Positions 12,815 through 23,721 of a stretch of 64,000 nucleotides of DNA are shown here, piece after piece; the stretch's first letter is position 1; the number at the start of each line of letters is the position of its first letter. The DNA comes from Heliocidaris erythrogramma. Its lineage: Eukaryota; Echinodermata; Echinoidea; Camarodonta; Echinometridae. Made by a program: the position numbers and the translations under genes. Location: contig CM046857.1 of assembly GCA_025617745.1 (NCBI GenBank), positions 22,225,081-22,289,080 on the forward strand, read 5' to 3'. The notes below the pieces were generated by a model. It was not told where the DNA came from and did not search any database. It worked only from the letters and a program-made list of their open reading frames with translations.

Positions 12815-13895
12815 CAAATAAGATTTCACCACACTCAGGAGCAAGTTTGTTCTTCATAATCAAAGCTCCATGATTCGACTTGGGTTTGTCGATTATTTTT
12901 CCCTTACTAAGTTACCTGTTCAAACCATATTTCTTTCCTAACAAAAATGTGAAAGCAAAAGCAGTTAGTTGTTTTAATGAAAACCTCAATTGACAGCACC
13001 TAACAAACAACAAAAAAAAAACAAAAAAAACATGCAGGTTACTAACAAATAACAGCCAATCGATTTCCTTTTTCCCCCCTCCTTCCCCTTCTTTCTAACT
13101 TCATTATATACTTGAATATCCTTTCAAAGTCTACATTTACATAATTATTAATGAAACTCATCATCCCTCTTAATTGTATCTATATATAGATATAATATTC
13201 CATTTTCTAAAAATTTGTAGAGCCAAAATTAAGGACAATACTCGCTTCTCAAAATATTTTACAAAACGAAATGTTGGTAATGCATTCTCTAAACATATCC
13301 TTAATTCTTATTTCCCAACTTTAGCTTCCTTCCATGTCTTTATGAGTGTCAGACAAAATAAAAATTCAAGTTTATTCTCTACCACTGTAGTATTTCCATT
13401 CAAATATAAACGAAATTAAAGACATACATTCACTGAGAAAAAAAAACCAATAAATAAATTATACCCCTTCTAAAGCATAATCATGAATATTTAAGTAAAA
13501 ACTTAGGGTGGATATCAAACTGCTTGAGAGAAAAAAACAGACTTTGTCTGTTAAAATTCATTTTCTGACAAAATCTTTTCCAAACTTCCACAATAGGTAC
13601 CTAATTCGGGGAGGAGAAAAAAAGAAAAGAAAAAAAGAAAAGAAAAAAGGTTTAAACTTTTATATCATCCAGTCATTATTTACAAACATGTATATATACA
13701 AGCAATGCCCTTGTACATGTATATGACCTAGACAACTGAAATAAACAATTCAATCTCAATCTTATACATGTTTCAAATCCTAGATTTTTCTTTACACCAT
13801 CCATGCACACAATATTTCATCACTGTAAGGAGCGGGTTTATTCTTCAAGAATACAAAGTTCCAGGACTTGAATTGGGTTTGCCAATTATTAGTCC
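12815..13895. repeat. diverged direct duplicates about 1 kb apart
   Basis: The segment 12820-12900 (GGAGCAAGTTTGTTCTTC, then CTTGGGTTTGTCGATTATT) is matched at about 13825-13890 (GGAGCGGGTTTATTCTTC, then TTGGGTTTGCCAATTATT). The region between is AT-rich without a gene. Confidence 0.6.
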
Positions 13896-13949
13896 CTATT
13901 TATTCAAAACTCTTTTACTTCATAAAAATCCATGAACGCAGAGGCAATG

Positions 13950-14055
13950 AGATTTTTTCCCCCTCTCTTTCCTCCTTTCCTTTCCTCTCCCTTCCCTCTT
14001 CCTCTCTTATTCCCTTTTTCGTCCTCCCCTCTCTTCCTTTTTTTTTCCTTATGGA
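13950..14055. repeat. polypyrimidine tract
   Basis: About 100 bases that are almost purely C and T on the plus strand. It is a candidate triplex-forming simple sequence with no coding evidence. Confidence 0.7.
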
Positions 14056-14259
14056 AGCCTCACTTGACAGCACAAAATAATGCATGTACATACATGTAAT
14101 AGGGGCATCTTTACAAGAAATGTTTTCTCGAAAATGCAGTTAGCAACCAATTGTGACATACCTAAACCTATACACCCTATCGAAGTCGGGACTAACACTC
14201 ATTAACCTTTTTCAGAAAGCATGAATAGAGCAAAACACACACACAAAAAAGGGTCTTAA

Positions 14260-15161
14260 AGGAGAATCAACCCCTAATTACAAATTTACTTATTTTGGAA
14301 GGTGTAATATATTCCTACTTATTGGCCTAAATCATTTTCTAATAAGATATCAGAAAAGGGTATAAATAAAGATATTCCAACACCCGGTATCGTCTCCTAC
14401 TCATTTCCATGGGGGCTGCCATTTTCTTGCTGATTTGGAGTTGTACATGAACCATTGAGAAATGTTCCAGTCAAGAAGATATTTTGAATCCAAGACCTAA
14501 ATTGCTTTTCTTCATTACCTAAAATCCCATATGTGACGAAAAATATAAAGTGGGTGTTTACATGTATTATAAAAATTAAATCTTTATAATGATATTTTTA
14601 AAATGTCTGGTTTTGCCTAACAAAAATCTATTTTCTTGGATTTGCCAAACAGAGCAGAACATAATATATGCAGCATGCATTCTGACTTTTCAAGTCCATT
14701 ATCCGAAAGCAGGTGAATGCATAGTTTGCCGCTATAGATGCTCAGGGAAGAAGCGTCCATAAATTTGAATTAATTTGCTCCGTCCCATACGTCACAGTAT
14801 CGAGAAAATAGATTTCTATTAAGCGAATATCGATTTTCAACAGAAATATATAAGGAAATCTTCAGTTTAAAAATAAATTGACATATCTATTCTATATTTT
14901 TAATCTCAAACGGGTTTTTAATTTTGAAAAAGGCAATTGGGCATTTGGATTAAGAAAATCTTAATGTACACATAAAAAAAATGGCAGCCCCCATGTACTG
15001 CTAGCAGACGATACATATTGCGAGCAGATGATAAATTTTGCTCAGAAAATCTTGATTCGTATCGATCTCGTATATTTTGACGCGAAGCCATATAGTCTAA
15101 CAAGAAGGAATAAATAACACCTTTGAACACTATCGTCTGTATTTTTGAGGTTAATTCTCCT
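14260..15161. mobile_element. 902-bp nonautonomous DNA transposon, TTAA target site (copy 1)
   Basis: The element starts AGGAGAATCA, ends TTAATTCTCCT and is flanked by TTAA at 14256-14259 and 15162-15165. A second 902-bp copy lies at 32983-33884, about 95% identical by eye. TTAA duplications are typical of piggyBac-type transposases, but the short AGGAGAAT termini are not the usual piggyBac CCC ends, so the superfamily is open. No transposase is encoded. The shared 70-codon minus-strand ORF is probably not a gene. Confidence 0.85.
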
Positions 15162-15483
15162 TTAAGGAAAACAATGCTCGCTCCCCAAATGTGGGTAAAA
15201 CATCTCTTGCTTTGATTTCAAAAGATCGAGACCGCGTTTAAAACTTCAAACTTCCTTTTTCATTGTTGGTAGTCATATTGTCGCTTTTATCGTTAAAATC
15301 GTAATTTCTTCGTCCCGCAGATATCATAATTCAGATAGTCAAAATCACAAAAATAAATACATGTAGTAAGCAAAAACTTCACTTTCGAAAGTTTCCAGAG
15401 ATGAAATTGGATTTTGGTGATGTATATCTATATTTCTGTCATTCTACTTCCAGAGAAGATCATTTTCTAGATTAAAAATACCT

Positions 15484-16446
15484 GTTTCAGCGTCGTCGGC
15501 CTGGTTTAACCACTTTCTTCCATATCTGTCAACTCCTCTGTTTCATCTCTCATTTCCCGTCACTTTCCTTCCCTCCTTCTCCGTATCGATGACGACAAAT
15601 TCCATGGCTTTGCCCTGGAGAAAAGGGCTAATTTTCCCTTCTCTCGGGTAGCTCGAAGAGCTGGTAACTGCTTGGTGCGTTCCAGGCGTACCCTTTTTGG
15701 GAGGTCATCAAAGATACAGAACGACGCACCCTCTTCTCTTTATTTACATTTTAAACTAAATTTCCAAGTGCCTGGAAGTCGAGTGGCAGGATATTTTATG
15801 CCAGGATACACGCTTTCTATGCACCACTCAAAGCTTTTGCACCTCCCTTAGATGAATCCGGGATTAAATACTGACAAAATCTTTTTTTTTTGAACTTCCA
15901 CAATAGGTACCCGTTTCAGCGTCGTCGGCCTGGTTTAACCACTTTCTTCCATATCTGTCAACTCCTCTCTGTTTCATTCTACTTCCTGAGAAGATCATTT
16001 TCTAGATTAAAAATACCTGTTTCAGCGTCGTCGGCCTGGTTTAACCACTTTCTTCCATATCTGTCAACTCCTCTGTTTCATCTCTCATTTCCCGTCACTT
16101 TCCTTCCCTCCTTCTCCGTATCGATGACGACAAATTCCATGGCTTTGCCGTGGAGAAAAGGGCTAATTTTCCCTTCTCTCGGGTAGCTCGAAGAGTGGTA
16201 ACTGCTTGGTGCGTTCCAGGCGTACCCTTTTTGGGAGGTCATCAAAGATACAGAACGACGCACCCTCTTCTCTTTATTTACATTTTAAACTAAATTTCCA
16301 AGTGCCAGGAAGTCGAGTTGCAGGATATTTTATGCCAGGATACACGCTTTCTATGTACCACTCAAAGCTTTTGCACATCCCTTAGATGAATCCGGGATTA
16401 AATACTGACAAAATCTTTTTTTTCGAAACTTCCACAATAGGTACCC
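15484..16446 (-). repeat. tandem copies of the L1 ORF1 3' end
   Basis: GTTTCAGCGTCGTC(G/A)GCCTGG begins units at 15484, 15913, 16019 and 16447. Two units are about 429 bp, one is a 106-bp partial, and the last merges into the full ORF1. Each full unit encodes, on the minus strand, part of the ORF1 C-terminus and then non-coding sequence. This is a local multiplication of the ORF1 3' end. Confidence 0.9.
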
Positions 16447-16468
16447 GTTTCAGCGTCGTCAGCCTGGT

Positions 16469-17280
16469 TTAACCACTTTCTTCCATATCTGTCAACTCCT
16501 CTCTGTTTCGTCTCTCCTTTCCCGTCACTTTCTTTCCCTCATTCTCCGTATCGATGACGACAAGTTTCCATGGCTCTGCTCTGGAGAAAAAGGCTAGTTT
16601 CCCCTTCTCTCGGGCAGCTCGAAGAGCTGGTAGCTGTTTGGTGCGTTCCTGGCGTACCCTTTTTGGGAGGTCATCAAAAATATAGAACGACGTACCCTTG
16701 AGTTGGCGGCCATTTTGTTGCACTTTCACTTTGTCACTGTATCGTAAGTACCGTACTTTAATTGGGCGTGGTTTCGTCATGGCGGGTACTCGATGAACCC
16801 TCTGATGTTCTATCCCTCGGATTATATCGTCCCCCATTTTGAGGCTCATTCCATAGAATTCCTTTACCACTTTCTCTGTATCCTCCCTCTCTGTAAGCTC
16901 AGGAATCCCCATTATAACGAGATTCTCTCGGCAAATGTACGATGAAATTCTGTCTATCTCTCTTTCTCGAACCAATCTTTCCTCTTCCAGTTTACCATTG
17001 ACTTTGGGTATTTCTTCCTTTTTCAACTCGTCCACATCCTTTGACAAGAAATTTAAAGATTCAACAAAACTGTCAAACCTACTCTCAAGTTGTGACACTT
17101 TCTCCGCTATCTTCCCTTCTAGGCTATCGAAACGACTATTTAGTTTTTCAATCCGAACGTCCAATACTTTTTCAAGGCTGGTAGAAAATCTCCAACCGAG
17201 ATTTCTGGTACGTTAGGGCTTGTCGGCGTGGCAGGCCTACGCCGCTTCGGCCCTCCGGTGCTAGCTTGTCCCTTGCTCAT
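16469..17280 (-). pseudogene. L1-type ORF1 (coiled coil + RRM-like), one frameshift
   Basis: L1 ORF1 proteins form trimers through a coiled coil and coat the LINE RNA. The likely start is at 17280 (MSKGQASTGG, a basic Pro/Thr-rich N-terminus). A one-base frameshift near 17165-17190 moves into the frame DVRIEKLNSRFDSLEGK, a heptad coiled coil running to about 16960. Next come the RRM-like core motif ENLVIMGIPE and a basic C-terminal domain with KPRPIKVRYL and DDLPKRVRQERTK. It ends at 16469. This resembles Transposase_22/L1 ORF1. It is the only ORF1 in the window. ORF2 copy A is in the same orientation but 6.8 kb away and 5'-truncated, so the two probably belong to different insertions. Confidence 0.82.
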
Positions 17281-17500
17281 TCTTGCGTGTTTAATTGTTA
17301 ACTTTACTAACGTTAAAATTGGTAGGGAGCGGAGCGGATCGCCTTTGCGTGTCACCCTGCTGCTGCTGTCATTGATTTTTTTTGATTTGATTTGATTTGT
17401 TGACATTAGCGCGACGATCGATATCGCGATATCGATAGCGTGTAAAAACATATAGCAAAATCGAGTCGTATTGTCATGTTTACATGTTTACATGTGTAAT
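17281..17500 (-). promoter_or_regulatory. candidate LINE 5' leader with a 20-bp palindrome
   Basis: This sequence precedes the ORF1 start on the minus strand. It contains a TTTGA simple repeat (about 17380-17400) and the perfect palindrome ATCGATATCGCGATATCGAT at 17417-17436. Promoter function is inferred only from position. Confidence 0.35.
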
Positions 17501-17501
17501 A

Positions 17502-17599
17502 GACCGCTTTGCCGTATGTTATCACTTTTTTTTTTGCACAGTCACGTGGTGTTATTTGACCAATCAGGATGGCTACATTCTTGAACCCGTTTTATAAAA
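17502..17599 (-). repeat. 100-bp interspersed repeat, right inverted copy
   Basis: Reverse complement of the repeat at 4785-4884, with a longer A/T run and a few substitutions. The CCAAT core (ATTTGACCAATCAGGATGG) is retained. Confidence 0.75.
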
Positions 17600-18446
17600 T
17601 CGAATAACAAATAAAGATGTTAAAACGATCATAAAGATAAAGATAATGACACACCTGATCCTATTTGGAAGTATTATATTTACAAAGAACACCATACCTG
17701 CCAGGTTATTATATATAACTCACATTTACACTGAATTTTATATACGTTCAAAGAAATATCTGTTTAAACAAAATTATCAAAAATTACATTTACATGAATA
17801 ACGGTTACCATGGCAACGGAAATTGATACACATATATTTTTGTTGGTTTAAATCATGGAGAATATCATTATGGACAGAATGTCCAAATTTCTTTGAAGGA
17901 TTATGATATAAAAAGCTTCTGTGCAATAATTTCTTCTTAGTAATTGCAAATTCAGTTATGGCTTGTTTTTCATGGATGAAAATTTGTCAGGAGTCAGGGG
18001 CACACTCAAATTCCCTTTCAAATACGCTAGTGTGTATACACGTATATTTTTGGGTATGCATTTAATAAACAATGGACCCCTGCATTTTTCAAGGTTTCGC
18101 CTTATATTTGATTGATTTCATTGCACCTGCAATATGTTTTGTCAATCAGGTATGGCGTTTTCATCTCTAACTATTCTATACTTTAAATTCAATATGAATT
18201 CATGAAATAGAAAGAAAGCATTTAACGCATGTATGGTTTATAAATAGCACGTCTTGCTAATCACTGTGAGGGCATGTGGCTAAACCAAAACTCCTCATCA
18301 GTTATGACTGATTGGGTTTCTTCACTAATTTAGGCAGCAACATAAAGAAAAACGTAAATACTTCAATCACGGCAAGGAGCTTGAATGTTGCATCGAATGA
18401 TGAGAACCTGTCAGCCACGAGTCCTACGCAAAAAAAGCAAAATACG
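17600..18446. other. no gene recognised
   Basis: AT-rich sequence with no recognisable ORF, splice-paired exon or clear repeat. Confidence 0.35.
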
Positions 18447-18472
18447 GAGAGAGAGAGAGAGAGAGAGAGAGA
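18447..18472. repeat. (GA)n microsatellite
   Basis: About 13 uninterrupted GA dinucleotides. Confidence 0.95.
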
Positions 18473-18850
18473 ATTTTTTAAAATTATATCCATGTAATTA
18501 TGAACAGTTTAGTTCCAAAACTTGCTACATCCATAAAACTAAGTTCTTAGAAAAACATGGGTTTTCAATTTTCCTAATTTACATTATCAATTTTCAGTGA
18601 AACTTGGTCCCATTGTACTACTGTCTCACTGCATGGTGGATGCAGAATGCTTTGGAACTGAAATCTTGATCAACAATATAGAGTAGAGTGCACACAATGT
18701 AGCAAACACCTTCTTATGAGTCGTAAACTGAAGGTCATTGTTCAGTACTCCCCTGCCCCTCAAAGAAAAAGGAACAAATTAACTGCTAAGGGGTTGCAAG
18801 GGCTGTCTGTCGGTGTTTGTACTTGGTGTAGCCGAATACCACTCAACCCG

Positions 18851-18920
18851 CCTCTGCGGTCTAGTGGTTAAGGCGTTTGGCGTACAGTGCCAAAGACTCA
18901 GATTCGACTAACGGCGGAGA
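18851..18920 (+). tRNA. tRNA-like sequence (tRNA pseudogene or SINE head)
   Basis: Seventy bases fold partly as a tRNA. CCTCTGC can pair with GCGGAGA (6 of 7, one G-T). A box A-like D arm GGTCTAGTGGTTAAGG is present. A perfect 5-bp anticodon stem TTGGC/GCCAA closes a 7-base loop with ACA in the anticodon position. The T arm is degenerate: it has ATTCGAC in place of GTTCGAA, and its stem does not pair. This favours a pseudogene or tRNA-derived SINE over a working tRNA. Confidence 0.5.
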
Positions 18921-19055
18921 CAGTTTTTGCATCCCCTGCAGTATTTCCACAAAAAAGGAAGTCATTGATGTGGAACAAAGAATTTAGCTACGCAAATTAT
19001 TTTTCTCATTCAATTGAATTGATTTCTCACATTGTGTGTGTGTATATTATTTATA

Positions 19056-19857
19056 CACTAAAGGAAAAAAGAAACTTATAAAAGTTCAAGAGATCACCAA
19101 ATTAAATTCTCTGCATGGAAATATACCAAATTTGGATATAATGTTGATTCAATGCATGGCTTTAAATGACAGTCAATAACAAAAAGTTTTCTTCAATGCC
19201 ACAAAAGAAATGTGCACTGAAACAAAGGACTCTCTAATCCCAAAGTCACAAAGATAAACTGCAGTCTTGTACACCATATGCATGTCAATGAATGAAACAA
19301 AAGAATTTCAAAAGGGATTTGCACCCCTCGAGCAAGAGGATATTGATGTTCTGCCATGGTTCGCCCGTTCACCAGACCTTTCCCCAATTGAACATCTCTG
19401 GGAAGAGCTTGGTCGACGTGTGTCAAGGCGTGACAATCAACCCATCAATAGGGAGACGCTCATTGCAGCACTGCAAGAGGAATGGAACAATGTTCCCCAG
19501 GCTACCATCGCGAATCTGATCGGAAGCATGCGAAGACGGTGTACAGCTTGCCAGCAAGCTAGAGGTGGACATACTGGCTATTAATCTGTTTGGATATGAA
19601 CTTGCAAATCCCTTTTGAAATTCTTTTGTTTCATTCATTGACATGCATATGGTGTACAAGGCTGCAGTTTGTCTTTGTGACTTGGGGATTAGAGAGTCCT
19701 TTGCTTCAGTGCACATTTCTTTTGTGGCATTGAAGAAAACTTTTTGTTATTGACTGTCATTTAAAGCCATGCATTGAATCAACATTATATCCAAATTTGG
19801 TACATTTCCATGCAGAGAATTTAATTTGGTGATCTCTTGAACTTTTATAAGTTAGTG
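19056..19857 (+). mobile_element. internally deleted Tc1-like transposon with ~250-bp inverted repeats
   Basis: The element is flanked by TA (19054-19055 and 19858-19859) and ends CACTA/TAGTG. About 19074-19322 and 19604-19853 are near-perfect inverted repeats (for example AAGTTCAAGAGATCACCAA and its complement). Between the arms only the C-terminal end of a transposase remains. The outermost 18 bases of the left arm carry a small insertion relative to the right. Confidence 0.88.
19320..19584 (+). pseudogene. Tc1-type transposase, C-terminal fragment
   Basis: The frame reads PWFARSPDLSPIEHLWEEL and continues to a Trp/Arg-rich tail ending in GGHTGY. The SPIEHLW motif contains the third catalytic acid of the DDE triad. 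The DNA-binding domains and first two catalytic Asp residues are gone, replaced directly by the inverted repeat. The fragment cannot encode an active enzyme. Confidence 0.85.
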
Positions 19858-19874
19858 TATATATATATATAAAT

Positions 19875-20066
19875 AGAACACAGTAGAAATGCATTGATTG
19901 CCAACAGAAAATTTATTAAATCCGAATTTTCGGGGGCCTCCCCCTTCTTCAGGGATATAAACTAAATTTATTAAATCCGAATTTTCGGGGGCCTCCCCCT
20001 TCTTCAGGGATATAAACTAACATGTTTGTTTTTCTGTTGGCAATCAATGCATTTCTACTGTGTTCT
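19875..20066. mobile_element. 192-bp hairpin element with a duplicated hammerhead-like core
   Basis: The 36-bp arms 19875-19910 and 20031-20066 are perfect inverted complements (one includes GCATTGATTGCCAACAG). Between them a 55-bp unit is repeated exactly (19909-19963 and 19964-20018). On the minus strand each unit contains CTGAAGA, then a G5/C5 stem with an AGG loop, then GAAA. This is close to the conserved core of a hammerhead ribozyme (CUGANGA, stem II, GAAA). Terminal repeats of Penelope-like elements are known to carry such ribozymes. Ribozyme activity here is an inference; one extra A lies before stem II and stems I and III are not obvious. Confidence 0.6.
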
Positions 20067-20121
20067 ACTTGTTTAATAATTTTGCCAATACGTGGACTGT
20101 AATCATCATATATATATATAT

Positions 20122-21880
20122 GAACCCCTCAAAAAAAGTTCTGCAATTCAACTTTGAGCCTTGATATCTTTTTGGCGGCTTTTTAATCATTCTTGACTTT
20201 CAGATCATTGGAAATTTCATTTATCCGCCTACACATCCATGCCCCATTTGTAATGGTTATGTCATCCTTGAATGCACAGCACCCCTGAATAGAGGGCAAA
20301 GTCAAAAGTGAAAAGTTGCGAATAAGCCACTTCGGAGATGCAATCTGAGCATGAGCAGATAAAGGTCATCTGTACCAAATTCTAAAACCCACTGACACTA
20401 ATATTCGATATGTGCTCATGAATGTCATGTAATCATTATTCAATTATGCACTAATGGTGCATTCCATGATATCCAGGTGGAAGTATTCTTTTTAAAGGGG
20501 GAAACAAAAGCTATTCATGAGGCACCTCTATCACTCCCAGAGTTATTTTTCTGAAGTGCACATAAAGGGACCCTCCATGTCTAAAATATCTGTGGATATT
20601 TGGGCTCATTTGTACCATGCGCTAACCCCGAACTGGCTTATTGAATCGCTATATTGGCTATTGTCTATTGCTTTTGTTGCAATGTCGGCTGACTTCTGCA
20701 TCGACCGGGTAACAGCGTTTGGAGGAGGCAGTGTTATGGTGTGGGGTGGCATATCTGCTGAGGGAAAGACACAGCTTATCATCGTTGATGGAAACCTGAC
20801 AGCAGAGAGATACCGAGACAACATTCTTCGGCCAGAGGTCATCCCATACATGCGCAATCTTGGACCAAACGCCATCTTCCAAGATGACAACGCCCGCCCA
20901 CACAGAGCAAGGATCATCACCGAATACCTGCAGGAGGAGGCAGTGACGAGGATGGATTGGCCTCCAAACAGCCCGACTTGAACCCAATCGAGCACCTGTG
21001 GGACCAGCTTGGCCGTGCTGTACGCGCCAGAGTGACATATCACACTACGCTGGCTGAGTTGCGACAGATCCTTATCGAAGAGTGGAACCTCATCCCACAG
21101 CAACGCATCACCAGGCTGGTGACAAGCATGAGGAGGAGATGCCAGGCTGTCGTAGCTGTATTCGGATCTTCTACTCGCTACTGAACTTCTGATCCTTTGC
21201 TATTCCACATTTGATGTGCATGTTACTCAATAAAAAGTGCCAAACATTTTGTCATTTGCAAATTTGTGTTTGTTTTTGTTTCGTTAGAGAGGGGAGAGAG
21301 AGTTAAAGGACATGAGTTCACATCAAGAAAGGGGAATGTGTTTGTTGAAGTGAAAAGCAATCCAAGAGAAGAGGAGAGTTTGTGTTGCTTATGTTTCTGT
21401 GATAGGCTTACATGGCTGAAAATGAGATAATTTGCTGAGGGGAGACTTTTTTCCCCACCGCAGTTGTGTAGTGCTAAGGTGGAAACTTGCAATATTCTGC
21501 ATGAAACCAAAACACAATATTAATGTTATCACAATCAGTTGCTAATTAAAACACATTCCATCTTAAAACAAAAGAATAATTCCACTTCAAAATCACTGAA
21601 AACAATATTTGTCCACCAAACAAGGGATTACAGCAGAAACATGCACACCTAATACAAAATTAAACAAACCAAAATGAACAAAAACAAAGAAACAAAACCT
21701 TTCATTCCAGTTAAGAACTCAGTGTGAACAATAACAATGCATTCTGCAACTTTTCACTTTTGACTTTGCCCTATATTTAGGTGCACTGCACATTCCGTGA
21801 TTACATAATCAATACAAATGTGGTATCATTGTGAATAAACAAGCTTTACAATGATATCAAACTTGATGATGATCATACAG
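20122..21880 (+). mobile_element. decayed Tc1-like transposon, second family
   Basis: A transposase fragment is flanked by diverged inverted segments: 20256-20324 (CAAAGTCAAAAGTGAAAAGTTG) is matched in reverse at about 21744-21812. The left outer end begins near GAACCCCTCAAAAAAAG after a TA run. The right outer end is badly eroded, so its limit is approximate. Confidence 0.65.
20688..21184 (+). pseudogene. Tc1-type transposase fragment with a frameshift
   Basis: The frame starts ADFCIDRVTAFGGGSVMVWG and runs through FQDDNARPHRAR, which contains the second catalytic Asp. A one-base loss near 20970 shifts the frame, after which SPDLNPIEHLWDQLGRAVR supplies the third catalytic acid. It ends at 21184 in SSTRY. 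The N-terminal helix-turn-helix domains and the first Asp are missing upstream. The Asp-to-Glu spacing fits DD34E Tc1 enzymes. The copy is inactive. Confidence 0.88.
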
Positions 21881-21948
21881 TTACTAGAGAAATATAAATG
21901 CTTAAACTAATATTTCTATGTAAATGAATATGGATTAAATATACATAC
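21185..21948. other. no gene recognised; includes the right arm of the Tc1-like element
   Basis: Apart from the eroded right inverted segment (about 21744-21880), this holds AT-rich sequence. The final exon(s) of the minus-strand transporter should lie at lower coordinates, but none was recognised here. Confidence 0.3.
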
Positions 21949-22950
21949 CTGATAAGTAACCACCAAGAAAAATTCCACATTCACCTACGACGTAATTCAC
22001 ACTCAGTGCGATTGGAATATTTTCGGAAGAGACTCTGCCTCGCATTGCCAGAGGGCCAAGTGTGGCCCTCCCAGCAATAGCAGTGGCGGAAAACCATGAC
22101 GTCACCAACATGACGTAAAAGTTTGAAACATATGCATCACATGACAAGGAGATGATATTACAAACTGTCAAAAACAGGTGTATACTGACAGGATCGAAAA
22201 GTTTGTGTGTTAGAAAGGCAACGGCGAGTCGCATAGATAGATTGCCAATGGCAGCGACGAAGGTAATAATGATCGTACTACTTGGGGAGATTCTCCGTTG
22301 AAGGGCATGTGGAACAAGAAAGATGTGCCATCCGGCAAGCACAAAGTGTAATAAAGCATCGGACAAGGAAATCGATATAGGACATGGGTCTGCATAAATG
22401 TCTGTGCTTCGAAACCATGATGAAATCTTGCCCGGGATACTGGTGAAGTAATTCACTCTATTCTCGTGAGCGAGGTCATAAGGGGATGAATGATCCGAAT
22501 CCATGGTCAACCTACTGCGTTCCTTTGAAGGGGTCAAGAGCGGTGCCATGTCAGTGTCTTCGGCCATATCATCAGGGTCATTGTCTATAGCTTCATCCGA
22601 AGTGTACTTGTCACCTTCGCCACGGGAGACACTTTGAGGAATTCCCGAGTTCACTTCATTACTCACTTGATTATTTATCTGCAATCCCACATCACCTTTT
22701 GCTGCAAGGTCCTCTTTGGTTATCCGGATGGCCATGGCGCAGGGGATCGCGTTTAACATGATACCGCCCAGAATCAGAAGAACTCCGCGCCATTCGTATA
22801 CCACCAATAATTCTTCTGCCAAGAAAGGAAGCAAAACCATCCCAACGGAGTTTCCACTCATAGAAATGCCGAAAAGAAGGTTGAAACTCTTTTCTGCAAC
22901 TCTATCCAATGTAATCATACAGGTCATCAACACAATGCTATGCCCAATTC
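21949..22950 (-). CDS. SLC16/monocarboxylate-transporter-like MFS protein, exon 3
   Basis: Exon of 1002 bases, 333 whole codons plus split codons at both ends. Its acceptor is ttaatcacag and its donor gtatgtat, both on the minus strand. It begins GIGHSIVLMTCMITLDRV and continues through membrane helices about 4-6. A long acidic, Ser-rich cytoplasmic loop follows (DEAIDNDPDDMAEDTDMAP), then helices about 7-11, ending GECGIFLGGYLSG. A six-plus-six helix layout with a long central loop is typical of SLC16 proton-coupled carriers of monocarboxylates and related solutes at the plasma membrane; the substrate cannot be told. The three exons give about 446 residues. The last helix and C-terminal tail are missing and lie in unseen exon(s) at lower coordinates or beyond the window. 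Splice phase matches exon 2. Confidence 0.85.
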
Positions 22951-23721
22951 CTGTGATTAACAAAAAAAAAAAACTTTGAAAGGAAAATCTCTATAATTAT
23001 TTCATATAATTCATACAATGTTATACAATGTGAATCTGGTCATCACTGAAATTATCCTTCCTTTGAAATAGAAAATGACATCCTTTTCTCTCTTTCAACT
23101 AAATACATTACTCTTCCATTGTAATAACTTTCCTTTAACATTACCACAATCAACCAAAACAGTGCCAAATGCCAGTGCTAAATATTTCTAATAAAAAAAT
23201 TCAGTGTTTGACGTCCTCTTGCTGGCGTTCCATTTATAAGTCTACCTAGGCATGCTAGGGCTAATCTTTCCAGTCAATCCTTTCTTACGATGTGCCACTT
23301 GTCACTCGCCGCGTTTTGATGATAGGAATCAGACTGTGATTCTGTATAATCATGTCCAATATTTGCTCGTGAGAGATCTTCTTCATCCATCGTACCCTTT
23401 GAAGTGGAAGTGTTCAAATGATAAATACAATACCTAATAGACTTGGGTTCATCAGTTAGGCGTTAAATCCTTCACAAAAAAACATCAGGGTGCCCGAGCC
23501 CCATGAACTCCCCCTTTTGGGGGTATTTCTAACAAATTTTTACGTAACTAGGGAAAAAAGGGGAAATTAGAAGTCTGGACACATGCATATTTGATGAAAT
23601 CTCCAGCTATACAGAAAAAGGCACTAAAACAATGCGTTTGTTAAGATATCAAAAAAATCACTAATTTAACATTTTAATTCATTTTATTAAGGATATTGGA
23701 AGTATTATCATAAAATCTTAC
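22951..23721 (-). other. intron 2 of the SLC16-like gene
   Basis: Bounded by a donor gtaagatt at its 5' side (23721) and an acceptor ttaatcacag at 22951. No repeat with clear termini was recognised inside. Confidence 0.8.

Noticed and set aside
14918..15130. 70-codon minus-strand ORF present in both TTAA elements (also 33641-33859)
   Set aside because: The copies differ at a dozen residues, mostly through amino-acid-changing substitutions, with no known domain. Conservation is explained by the shared transposon DNA.
16935..17216. 93-codon plus-strand ORF rich in Ser
   Set aside because: Antisense shadow of the ORF1 coiled coil.
4785..17599. A Polinton/Maverick-type giant transposon
   Set aside because: No DNA polymerase B, integrase, ATPase or capsid-like frames are present between the inverted repeats.
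20606..21103. 165-codon minus-strand ORF
   Set aside because: Antisense shadow of the Tc1-type transposase.
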